This document shows positions 1 to 6,862 of a stretch of 29,953 bases of DNA, piece by piece. Each line of letters starts with the position of its first letter. The stretch's first letter is position 1. This stretch comes from a virus, in the IMG/VR virus record IMGVR_UViG_3300034190_003011, positions 1-29,953 of that record, one strand, 5' to 3'. A program made the translations under genes and the position numbers. The notes beneath the pieces are model-generated. The model saw nothing but the letters and a program-made list of their open reading frames with translations, made no database searches and was not told the origin of the DNA.

Positions 1-1769
1 TCTTTGGACTTGCCTTGAGCCGTAGCCCGAACCAAGTTCCCAAGCCGAAGATAAACAGAGTCAGTATCACTTGCGACAACATAATCATAGTCTCCTGTGT
101 CTAGAGTTTTGTTCAAAAACTCATTTAGTTTATTTGCAATGTATTGAATCGATAGTTGACCCGAAGTTGTAATCGCTTCTGCGATGTCGATGTCAAAGTA
201 TCGGAAGTATTGATTGCCCATCGCACCATAGGCTGAGTTCAGTTGAATCTTTCGCACCAGTTGGAAGTTGTGATACTTGGCAATCTCAAAGTCCAGACTT
301 TCATCGTCTGGGTTCTGTTGCTTTTTCTTCTGTGCTTCGATCATCAACTTCTTGTAGTGCTTGCGTTCTGCATAAAACTTTTCCATGAGTTCCGGCATGA
401 AGCCAAGTCGATCTTTGCGGAAACAGATTCCGTTTCCTGCGACAGAGAAGTTACGCTTTTCATACTCTTTCAGGTCTTTGTCTTTCGCTCCTGCCATGAT
501 CTCTGCCGGAGACATGGAGTTACGGAATGGGAACGGCGGCTCGCCCGACATGTCTGCACGCAACTTAGTGTCCGGTGAAATATTGTATTGCATGATGAGG
601 TGAGGATACAGGCTGTTGAGGTCAAAGGACACAACCCAGTCATGCCGACCAGTGATCGGCTCCTTCACATACGCACCGATGATCTGCCCGTCTTTCTTTC
701 CGGCGTTGATCTTGCGTGGGATCACGATGTTCTTTGCACGCAGGTGGTGATAGATGATCTGATCCCAAGTCCGAACCTGAGAGAACACATCACCAAGATT
801 GACTTTGGCGTTGTAGGCTAGTGCCATCGCTAACTCCATCAGCCCAAGTTTCTGTTCCAACTTCTGCACAAGTTTGACATCTTGATAGTTGTATTCCACA
901 AACTTTTGGAAGTCTTTTGTATAGAAATCCTTGAAGTGGTCATACTCATACTCGACTTTCTTTTCACCGAGTTCGATGAAGGCGATGTGATCCAACTTGT
1001 ATGACTCTTGATTCACATAAGTAAACTTTTGGTAGAGATCAAAGTAATCAAGAATCGTAAGACCAACAAAGTCAAAGGCGATGCGATCACCACTCTGTGT
1101 TTGGATGTTGCGTTGCTTGACAAACTCCCACGGCGAAAGTTTTCTTGCACGCTTCTCGATCACTCTGTCCATGCGAGCATAGAGATACGGCATGTCGAAG
1201 AACTTGACATTCCAACCAGTCACGATGTCGGGGTCTTCGCCCTCCCAAATCTCCAAGAACTTCAAGAGCAAGTCTTGTTCGTTCGTGAAGGTGTAGAGAT
1301 TGATTCCCTCCTGCATCGCACAATCACCAAGTGCGAAAACATACTCGCGGTCTTGCACAATCAGAGTGATGGTGATGACACGCTCGTTTGGATTCGCAAC
1401 TTGTGGGAAGCCATTCTCTGCCGTGGTTTCGATATCGATGTATGCGACTTTCAGAACCGACTGGTCATACTCAACTTCTTTGGGAAACTTGTCACCAATA
1501 AACTGATAGATGTAGTCAGTGTTGCCATAGATGTCAAAGCCCGTTACACTTTCGTGTCGCAGGATGAAGTCACGACAATCCGACATCGTTCCCGGCTGGA
1601 AAGGCTCCGCCGAACGACCATCCATCGTGTGAAACTCCGATGACTTATTTGTAGAGATAAAGAGAGTGGGGTGGTAATCAATACGACCCTCGACTCTCTT
1701 GCCATTCTCGTACCCACGGTACAGAATGTTATCTCCACGAACGCTTACATTTGTATAGAACCGACTCAT
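1..1769 (-). CDS. 43: T4-like family B DNA polymerase gp43 (N-terminal ~589 residues; C-terminus beyond window)
   Basis: Replicative phage DNA polymerase with 3'-5' proofreading exonuclease. The frame is open from the ATG at 1769 to the window edge, so the last roughly 250-300 residues (thumb, clamp-binding tail) are missing. Visible motifs: Exo I DIE at residues 112-114, the same position as the T4 D112/E114 pair; Exo II NVKFFDMPY near 187-195; Exo III YNYQD near 293-297; polymerase motif A DLNSLYP near 383-389; motif B K-x3-NSAYG near 506-513; motif C SDTDS near 566-570. Motif C has Ser where T4 has Gly just before the DTD metal ligands; I believe this is common in marine relatives, but that is from memory. 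A GGAG lies about 11 nt before the ATG and a hairpin (1793-1818) lies just upstream. It follows the DUF1599 gene with a 31-nt gap. Identification is very secure. Confidence 0.97.
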   Translation of the reverse strand, partial: MSRFYTNVSVRGDNILYRGYENGKRVEGRIDYHPTLFISTNKSSEFHTMDGRSAEPFQPGTMSDCRDFILRHESVTGFDIYGNTDYIYQFIGDKFPKEVEYDQSVLKVAYIDIETTAENGFPQVANPNERVITITLIVQDREYVFALGDCAMQEGINLYTFTNEQDLLLKFLEIWEGEDPDIVTGWNVKFFDMPYLYARMDRVIEKRARKLSPWEFVKQRNIQTQSGDRIAFDFVGLTILDYFDLYQKFTYVNQESYKLDHIAFIELGEKKVEYEYDHFKDFYTKDFQKFVEYNYQDVKLVQKLEQKLGLMELAMALAYNAKVNLGDVFSQVRTWDQIIYHHLRAKNIVIPRKINAGKKDGQIIGAYVKEPITGRHDWVVSFDLNSLYPHLIMQYNISPDTKLRADMSGEPPFPFRNSMSPAEIMAGAKDKDLKEYEKRNFSVAGNGICFRKDRLGFMPELMEKFYAERKHYKKLMIEAQKKKQQNPDDESLDFEIAKYHNFQLVRKIQLNSAYGAMGNQYFRYFDIDIAEAITTSGQLSIQYIANKLNEFLNKTLDTGDYDYVVASDTDSVYLRLGNLVRATAQGKSK

Positions 1770-1792
1770 GCCGATATTCTACTCCAAGAAAA

Positions 1793-1818
1793 GACAAAGA
1801 TCAAGAAGATTCTTTGTC
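1793..1818 (-). promoter_or_regulatory. Hairpin just upstream of gene 43, candidate gp43 translational operator
   Basis: Perfect 8-bp inverted repeat: gacaaaga at 1793-1800 pairs with tctttgtc at 1811-1818, with a 10-nt loop that may add two pairs around a bulged base. On the minus strand the stem ends about 7 nt before the GGAG of gene 43 and overlaps the 3' end of the DUF1599 gene. In T4 and RB69, gp43 represses its own translation by binding a hairpin next to its ribosome binding site, so position and form fit such an operator. The stem is AT-rich and followed by TTTTCTT, so a weak terminator is the alternative. Function is inferred. Confidence 0.4.
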
Positions 1819-2121
1819 TCCGACATAAGATGAAAGAAGCACCATGTAGTTGATGATGTCTACGCAGGAGTCGTGAAAAGATTCATTTTCAACGTGCATG
1901 GTTCCCGATTCAATAAAAGAACTCATGCGGGATAATTTATCAACAATCCGTACAAGGAATCCTTGCTCCGTGGTGCAGACACCCATCGCCTCGCAGCGAG
2001 TGAAGTTTGCAAAAGGCTCAAGTCCTCCGTTGCCTGCGTAATCTCTGTTTTTCAATTCCATAAGATTACGGGCTTCTTGACAAATAGTTTCGTGATTTTT
2101 TAGTAATTCATCGCGGGTCAT
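1801..2121 (-). CDS. DUF1599 / nucleotide-modification-associated domain 1 (Nmad1)-like protein
   Basis: Small acidic all-alpha protein of 106 residues. The pattern ARNLMELKNRDYAGN near residues 17-31, then RIVDKLSRM near 58-66 and a C-terminal DIINYMVLL, matches the DUF1599 family (MazG-like helical fold, often in phages and linked to nucleotide metabolism). I recognise this from the motif pattern only; no enzymatic activity can be assigned. Its ATG overlaps the dUTPase stop by one base (TAATG) with an AGGAG upstream, and DNA polymerase follows, so it sits in a nucleotide/replication group. A nucleotide-pool role alongside dUTPase is inference. Confidence 0.7.
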   Translation of the reverse strand: MTRDELLKNHETICQEARNLMELKNRDYAGNGGLEPFANFTRCEAMGVCTTEQGFLVRIVDKLSRMSSFIESGTMHVENESFHDSCVDIINYMVLLSSYVGDKESS

Positions 2122-2591
2122 TAGTTCACTCCTGTGCTACCAAAGCCACCATCCCGGTCGGTCTTTTGCTCTGGTCTTTCTTCGGTTTCATAAACATCAG
2201 TAATAATTTCACGCACAAGTTCAAGTTGTGCGATGCGGTCGCCGGGGTGAATGTGAAAATATTTTTCTGTATTATTCACCATCGGCACAAAGACTTCTTC
2301 GACATAATCCGAATCAATGATTCCTTGTGACACGGAAAGACCAATGCCTTTCTTTGCCGCCATTCCAGATCGAGTGTGAATTCGTGCGGAAAAGCCACGG
2401 GGAATATCCATAACCAGTCCGGTTGGGACAAGCACTCGTTCTTTTGGTTCAAGAAGAATCGGTTCATCGCTGCAAGAATACAGATCATAGCACGCAGCGT
2501 CCTCCGAACCCTTTGTCGGAAGTTTTGCATTTTCTTTTAGTTTGTAGCAGCCAAGTTTGGCAGAATACAAAGTTTCATAATCTTTACTCAT
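2121..2591 (-). CDS. dut: Trimeric dUTPase (deoxyuridine 5'-triphosphate nucleotidohydrolase)
   Basis: Hydrolyses dUTP to dUMP and pyrophosphate, keeping uracil out of phage DNA and supplying dUMP for dTMP synthesis. All five dUTPase motifs are visible in 156 residues: motif 1 around AACYDLYS (32-39), motif 2 RSGMA (74-78), motif 3 GIIDSDY (90-96) with the catalytic Asp, motif 4 GDRIAQL (117-123), and motif 5 RDGGFGSTG (146-154), the mobile C-terminal P-loop-like arm. A GTG at 2597 overlaps the AAGGAG ribosome binding site, so I chose the ATG at 2591, which has 5-nt spacing. The stop overlaps the start of the DUF1599 gene. Length is typical of homotrimeric dUTPases. Confidence 0.96.
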   Translation of the reverse strand: MSKDYETLYSAKLGCYKLKENAKLPTKGSEDAACYDLYSCSDEPILLEPKERVLVPTGLVMDIPRGFSARIHTRSGMAAKKGIGLSVSQGIIDSDYVEEVFVPMVNNTEKYFHIHPGDRIAQLELVREIITDVYETEERPEQKTDRDGGFGSTGVN

Positions 2592-2600
2592 AATCACTCC

Positions 2601-2825
2601 TTAGACAAAAACGGTTTCTGTAAAATCGTTTCGTTGTTGGATGATTATACTGATTGGATCTGTCATGTAAAGAGTAATTGTTGAATCTGTGCGATTTTGT
2701 ACGGTTAAATTTGTTTGCTCACCAGAGACTTTTGGCTCACGGGTGGTTTCAATCTCAAGAATATTATTACTATCGCCTCCTGAGATTTTAGGATCACGTT
2801 TTGTTTCAATTTCTAATTTATTCAT
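2601..2825 (-). CDS. Small hypothetical protein with a tandem ~19-residue repeat
   Basis: Unrecognised 74-residue protein. Its N-terminal half is two tandem copies of a unit of the form xxLEIETxRxPKxSGxxxN (residues 2-20 and 21-39); the C-terminal half is Thr/Ile-rich (TDSTITLYMTDPISIIIQQ) and looks beta-forming. No signal peptide or membrane segment is evident. The start overlaps the stop of the upstream virion-type gene (ATGA) and the TAA stop is part of the dUTPase ribosome binding site (TAAGGAG), so it is translationally linked to both. Being the last gene of the structural block suggests a minor virion component, but nothing in the sequence proves this. Confidence 0.6.
   Translation of the reverse strand: MNKLEIETKRDPKISGGDSNNILEIETTREPKVSGEQTNLTVQNRTDSTITLYMTDPISIIIQQRNDFTETVFV
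2709..2825 (-). repeat. Two-copy coding repeat (LEIETxRxPKxSG unit)
   Basis: The first 39 codons of the small gene encode two similar units, LEIETKRDPKISG and LEIETTREPKVSG, separated by a short Gly/Ser/Asn-rich linker. The protein repeat is clear; at DNA level the copies have diverged. Confidence 0.75.
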
Positions 2826-3244
2826 CGCGTGATGTTTGAGGTTGCCTCAAATCTTCCCTGTAAAAGTCGTGTCACTTCATCGCCGTTTACAAGTTCAAAA
2901 TCGTAGAACAGTCTACCTGTTGGAATCGTGGATGATGTGGTTGCATCGAACCGAATGAAAATACCACCAGTAACTCCAGCACCACCAGTGTTTGATCCGT
3001 TGAGCGTGATACCACCTGCACCAGTGATTCCGCTTCCGACTGTAAACTCTCCTGTTGAGCCACCACCAGTTACTCCAGAACCAGTGATGTTCAAAACAAG
3101 TTGTGTATCGTCAGGGCTACGACGAACCTGCATTCGTGCAGACTGACCAGCCAAATCAATCGCTCCGCCTGTCGATGATTTGTAGATGGCATGAAGTTTG
3201 AAAGTTGTGCCTTTATCGTGTGTGATGGTATAGTCAGCAGCCAT
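2822..3244 (-). CDS. Putative virion structural protein, baseplate/fibre-associated beta-sandwich type
   Basis: 140 residues, Gly/Thr-rich, predicted all-beta. The start (DYTITHDKGTTFKL...), the central RMQVRRSPDDTQLVL and the end (GRLFYDFELVNGDEVTRLLQGRF...) follow a layout I associate with small structural proteins beside tail-fibre genes and with BppU-like N-terminal domains: an extended strand, a material-property-like list, then 'YD-E-VNGD-VTRLLQG'. That comparison is from memory, so the function stays tentative. AGGAG lies 6-7 nt before the ATG, which begins 18 nt after the upstream beta-helix gene. The 3' end overlaps the next small gene by ATGA. It contains no visible enzymatic motif. 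Confidence 0.6.
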   Translation of the reverse strand: MAADYTITHDKGTTFKLHAIYKSSTGGAIDLAGQSARMQVRRSPDDTQLVLNITGSGVTGGGSTGEFTVGSGITGAGGITLNGSNTGGAGVTGGIFIRFDATTSSTIPTGRLFYDFELVNGDEVTRLLQGRFEATSNITR

Positions 3245-3262
3245 GAGATTCTCCTATCCTAT

Positions 3263-4522
3263 TTAGGAAACTGAAACAAACTCGAAATCTTCGTTTTGCA
3301 AAGCACCAAAGTTTCTATTTGCCAAAGTGCCTTTATAAAGAGGTGAGTCTCTACGAATTCTAAAATCTTGATTAGCAAAATCAAAGAAGTCACCTGCCGT
3401 AACACCGCTGACCTCTCTTGTTGGCAACATCGAAAGATTCTCAAATGTTCCACCGACATCACCATATGCAATTTCAAAGAAGTTGCCGTAGTCTGTGTTT
3501 GGATTAGCATTTGCATCACGGAATACTTTGCCAGCAACTTTGTAACAAAGGTTTGCATTGAAACTTTCTGCGACATTTTCATCACTAACTTCACCAGTAG
3601 AATCTATGAAGTGTCCACCCAAAGAGATTCCCGTGTTATTACAAAACAAAAGATTCTGCCTTGTTGTGCTTGATGATGTTCCCATGTTCAAGAAGTGACC
3701 ACCATGATTGTATCCAATACAATTGACCACGTTATTTGCGTGAGGTTCACCAGTTACAAACGCACTTCTACTATTAGCACCACCACCAATACTGTCCGGT
3801 GCTGCACCTGCGGTTTGTCCGTTACCTATAGCAACACAGGTGTCAAAACTGGTGTAGAAAGATCCACTCCCCCTGAATACTGATTTGTACCTCCCCGCAT
3901 AAACAGTCTCATGGAACCTGCCCTCACACATGGTCATGTTTCCGAGCGGGGAGTAAAACATTTCCAAGTTATTATTATTTGGATTGTCACACTCCATCTT
4001 TACGCCATAAAATACTCTCCGTGCAGCACCTTGGAATCCGTTGTTGTCACTATTTCTTCCGTTGCCAAATACACTTCCTCCGAAGTTACACTGAGTTGCG
4101 GTATTATGAATATGAAGGCAGTGAATGAATGTGTGTTGGTCTGATCTTGTTATGGAAGCACTGTTGGTCATGTTGAACTTTGGATAGTTTGACACATCAA
4201 GAGACATTCCTGTTTCATCAAACTTTGGCAATCCATGATCAGTCAGAGGTGTTCCGTCAGCCGAGCAGCCACGCCACATATTCGGGTTGTCATCATCCGG
4301 TGTCGTGCCTGTGTAGATCGCGGTGGTTTGCACATTATATGTTCCCGGCAAAAAGTTGAAACGCACTCTTGCCCTGTCTAGAGCCAAAAAATCAGCCGCC
4401 CAATCATCACCGCCCCCACCATCTTCGATAGCGGGGAATGCGTTTGCGACAGAGGAACCATCTTCATCCCCTGCTCCCGAAGGTGATAGAAAAAGTTCAT
4501 CATATGTTCCACCAAATGCCAT
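3263..4522 (-). CDS. Putative virion protein with right-handed beta-helix character (tail spike/fibre-associated)
   Basis: 419 residues. The N-terminus (GTYDELFLSPSGAGDEDG...AFPAI, then VRFNFLPGTYN near residues 52-62) matches the usual entry into right-handed parallel beta-helix proteins. The body is Asn/Gly/Ser-rich with short recurring strands and many GG, NN and CxxxN turns, for example HCLHIHNTATQCNFGG and NVVNCIGYNHGGHFLN. This fold is used by phage tail spikes, some with polysaccharide lyase or hydrolase activity; no catalytic residues can be identified by eye here. It starts 3 nt after the collagen-like fibre gene, so the two are probably co-expressed and may assemble together. Alternatives are an adhesin or a capsid decoration protein. 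The structural class is moderately secure; the role is inferred. Confidence 0.6.
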   Translation of the reverse strand: MAFGGTYDELFLSPSGAGDEDGSSVANAFPAIEDGGGGDDWAADFLALDRARVRFNFLPGTYNVQTTAIYTGTTPDDDNPNMWRGCSADGTPLTDHGLPKFDETGMSLDVSNYPKFNMTNSASITRSDQHTFIHCLHIHNTATQCNFGGSVFGNGRNSDNNGFQGAARRVFYGVKMECDNPNNNNLEMFYSPLGNMTMCEGRFHETVYAGRYKSVFRGSGSFYTSFDTCVAIGNGQTAGAAPDSIGGGANSRSAFVTGEPHANNVVNCIGYNHGGHFLNMGTSSSTTRQNLLFCNNTGISLGGHFIDSTGEVSDENVAESFNANLCYKVAGKVFRDANANPNTDYGNFFEIAYGDVGGTFENLSMLPTREVSGVTAGDFFDFANQDFRIRRDSPLYKGTLANRNFGALQNEDFEFVSVS

Positions 4523-4525
4523 ATA

Positions 4526-6862
4526 TTACCTACTTTCAAAAGTCAAGAAAGCCTGTGCGCCAGTTGATCCAGAGGCGTTACTGAAAATATCTAAAAACAA
4601 AAAGTTTCCGGCTGTTACACTAGGAGTGTTAAAAACTGTTGAAGATCCCGTGACTCCTTGCACGCCAAGCGAACATCCAGTCACCCTACCTGTAAGTGGA
4701 TCACCGAAGTTTGAGCCTGCGACATACACGGCAGCGGTGAATCCACCAGAGCCACTCACTTTGACATCAAAGTTTGTAAGCGTTGCGTCGTAGGGAATAC
4801 GATAGAGTGAATTTGTTTTTGTTCCAGTGGCGATTGCCGAAGATGCGTTGACGGTAAATGTTGCGACATCTGTGTTGCGACGATAAGTAGAATCAAAGGT
4901 TTCTCTGATCGTGCCACCCGTGGTCATTTCTATACTTCCCCCGGAGGCAGGATCAATGTTTACTTTTGTATTAGATGTGACGGAATCCAAATCACCGATC
5001 TGCATGTGCATATCACTTCTAACATCAAGAAATTGACCATTGCCTGTATCAAACATAATATTATTTGTTGGTGACACAGAAAATTCAGATTGGAAAATAA
5101 AAGGATCGTCGTGATCTGTCGTAAATTTGATTCCACCTCCACCTTTTAACGATATCAGTCCTGATGATGCTGTAATTGCAATTGGATCATTTGAACCAGA
5201 GATGTTAATTCCAACTCCATCACCACGATCAGTAATTGTATTCGCACTAATTGTTCCCACATTTACAAGGTTTCCACCCGATAGTCCAACATCGCCACCA
5301 GCAGCGATCAAGTTAATATCACCATTACCAGAGAAAATGTTAGCGTCTGTCTTATCGTGTTCAATACGAACATAATCATTCGCATCATTCGCATCAGCGG
5401 AGTAAACAAGGAATTGAGGATTGGTCATTCCAAGTGCAGTTTTGTCAGAGGCGGACATTGAACGATTTGAACTGTCCAGATGAAATTTATTTATAACAGC
5501 AAAGTGACCGTTGTTCCCATTCACACCCATTCCAATTGTTCCGTCACCATTGGAATTTTGTGCCATTCCTCTGTCCGAGGCATTATTGAAAAATATAGTT
5601 GCCGGTGTTCCGTCTGGAACATTTGTATTTGACATAACAACATCAGTGTCAAGTCTAATTGCTTTGGTTACTTGTGTGCCTGATTCATCAATCACATTGA
5701 CGACAGGACCGAATCCCCATTCGGTTGCATCAATTTCAATACCAAAGTGATTTCCACCCTCATCACTTGGAATGATTTGAATTGATCCGTCAGGACTATT
5801 GCGAATCACTTCACCATTATCGAAAGTAATAGCAGAGGGACCGGAGATTCCTGCACACGGCAGAGTCAGGGTGTCTGTGACAACTGCACCAGTAAGACCG
5901 TTGAAAGAGTTTACACCCTCAACATCACCAGTGACACTGTTAAAAGATTTTACGGTAAATTTACTAAGTTTTATAAACTCCAAAGGAGTATCACCTGCAA
6001 ATGCAATTCCAACGCTTTGATTGGCAAGAAGGGTGGGATCAACATCCCCGCCAAGCCCGCCGCCAGCCGCCACTATTGTGGTTGGGAATGAATAAGTTTG
6101 TGGTGCAAACGGTCCAGAACCAATGCCTGATCCGGGCTTTCCTACCCTAAATGTATTCGTCGAACTAATGTTGGCAAGACCACCCTGTGTAGTGATTCCA
6201 CCAGACGCAGAAATACCAGCAACTTCTAATGTGAGAGCAGTCGTGCTGATTGCACCAGTTAGTCCATTGAAAGATGCCACAAATTCGTGTGGTGCATGGG
6301 CAGATGATTGGAACGATCCGTCTGGGAAGGTCAGTCCCACTCCAAGTGAGATTCCGTTTGCAGGAAAAAACACACCACCAGTCACACTCACTAATCTACC
6401 TTTTGTATCTAACTCAAAAAAGGTTGGAACGGATGTGGATTCACCATTTATGTCGCCGAACGTCACCTTGCTGTTGGTTCTTGAAAAACGAGCAAGGTTG
6501 ACATTATCTCCACCAACAAAAATATCAACGTCTGTGGTAAAGCCAATGGCTCCTGACACAAGACGAATATCACCGTCAACAGTTATTCCAGAAGCACCGA
6601 CAGAGATGCCAGCAAAGGCAAAGGTCAAACCCTCGGTCGTAATCGACCCTGTTGCTCCGTTCAAAAACTCAACAAAGTCACCGACAGGTCCGGTCGCTCC
6701 GGTTGCACCAGTGGCTCCGGTCGAACCTCGGTCGCCGGTTGATCCGGTGGCTCCTGTACCACCACCCAAGCGTTCCCAGACATTTCCGGTATACTCCCAA
6801 GTGTTGTTGCCAACAGTAAGTTTTGTTCCAATTGTGGGATTATCTGGGAAGCGTAACGCCAT
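4526..6862 (-). CDS. Tail-fibre-like virion protein with collagen-like Gly-X-Thr stalk and repeated modules
   Basis: 778-residue fibrous protein. Residues 1-33 (LRFPDNPTIG..., TWEYTGNVWERLG) match the short beta N-terminal module seen on many phage fibres. Residues about 34-62 are nine collagen-type triplets, mostly G-X-T (GAT, GST), then GPV. Three copies of a module beginning with an 'NG.TG' turn (NGATGSITT, NGLTGAIST, NGLTGAVVT) and containing 'AGIS' follow at roughly 66-100, 197-229 and 319-351, with a degenerate piece near 306-317. The rest is Asn/Gly/Thr/Asp-rich beta structure to a C-terminal beta domain that is probably receptor-facing or trimerising. The start overlaps the stop of the GT2-TPR gene (TAATG), coupling the two. 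It is probably a trimeric host-contact or decoration fibre; exact placement on the virion is unknown. Confidence 0.78.
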   Translation of the reverse strand: MALRFPDNPTIGTKLTVGNNTWEYTGNVWERLGGGTGATGSTGDRGSTGATGATGATGPVGDFVEFLNGATGSITTEGLTFAFAGISVGASGITVDGDIRLVSGAIGFTTDVDIFVGGDNVNLARFSRTNSKVTFGDINGESTSVPTFFELDTKGRLVSVTGGVFFPANGISLGVGLTFPDGSFQSSAHAPHEFVASFNGLTGAISTTALTLEVAGISASGGITTQGGLANISSTNTFRVGKPGSGIGSGPFAPQTYSFPTTIVAAGGGLGGDVDPTLLANQSVGIAFAGDTPLEFIKLSKFTVKSFNSVTGDVEGVNSFNGLTGAVVTDTLTLPCAGISGPSAITFDNGEVIRNSPDGSIQIIPSDEGGNHFGIEIDATEWGFGPVVNVIDESGTQVTKAIRLDTDVVMSNTNVPDGTPATIFFNNASDRGMAQNSNGDGTIGMGVNGNNGHFAVINKFHLDSSNRSMSASDKTALGMTNPQFLVYSADANDANDYVRIEHDKTDANIFSGNGDINLIAAGGDVGLSGGNLVNVGTISANTITDRGDGVGINISGSNDPIAITASSGLISLKGGGGIKFTTDHDDPFIFQSEFSVSPTNNIMFDTGNGQFLDVRSDMHMQIGDLDSVTSNTKVNIDPASGGSIEMTTGGTIRETFDSTYRRNTDVATFTVNASSAIATGTKTNSLYRIPYDATLTNFDVKVSGSGGFTAAVYVAGSNFGDPLTGRVTGCSLGVQGVTGSSTVFNTPSVTAGNFLFLDIFSNASGSTGAQAFLTFESR
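5810..6667 (-). repeat. Three dispersed copies of an NG-TG/AGIS protein module in the fibre gene
   Basis: Codons for residues 66-100, 197-229 and 319-351 of the fibre each encode a unit starting with NGxTG, then about ten beta residues, then AGIS and a Gly/Ser-Ile-Thr turn. Spacing between copies is about 131 and 122 residues, suggesting duplicated shaft domains. DNA similarity is visible around the NGLTG codons of copies two and three. Confidence 0.7.
6677..6763 (-). repeat. Collagen-like triplet repeat, Thr at the Y position
   Basis: About 87 nt of GC-richer, internally repetitive DNA (plus strand ggctccggt / gttgcaccagt units) encoding Gly-X-Y triplets: GGT, GAT, GST, GDR, GST, GAT, GAT, GAT, GPV. 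Seven of nine triplets carry Thr at Y, a pattern compatible with O-glycosylation in bacterial collagen-like proteins. Confidence 0.85.

Noticed and set aside
1008-1643. Plus-strand open frame of 211 codons.
   Set aside because: Entirely antisense to well-conserved DNA polymerase motifs and without family resemblance.
1793-1818. Strong intrinsic terminator before gene 43.
   Set aside because: The stem is AT-rich and the following T tract is short and interrupted; proximity to the gene 43 ribosome binding site better fits translational control.
3260-3266. Minus-strand CTAAATA overlapping the stop of the beta-helix gene, as a late promoter.
   Set aside because: A start site just downstream would fall within the next gene's ribosome binding site; a similar CTAAATA at 28570-28576 sits before early gene regA, which argues for chance or composition.
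4323-4793. Plus-strand open frame of 156 codons bridging two structural genes.
   Set aside because: Antisense shadow of the fibre 3' end and beta-helix 5' end; low-complexity Pro/Ser translation.
5488-5495. Exact minus-strand TATAAATA (T4 late promoter consensus).
   Set aside because: It lies inside the fibre gene, nearly 1 kb before the next gene start, and such AT-rich octamers are expected by chance in this length of sequence.
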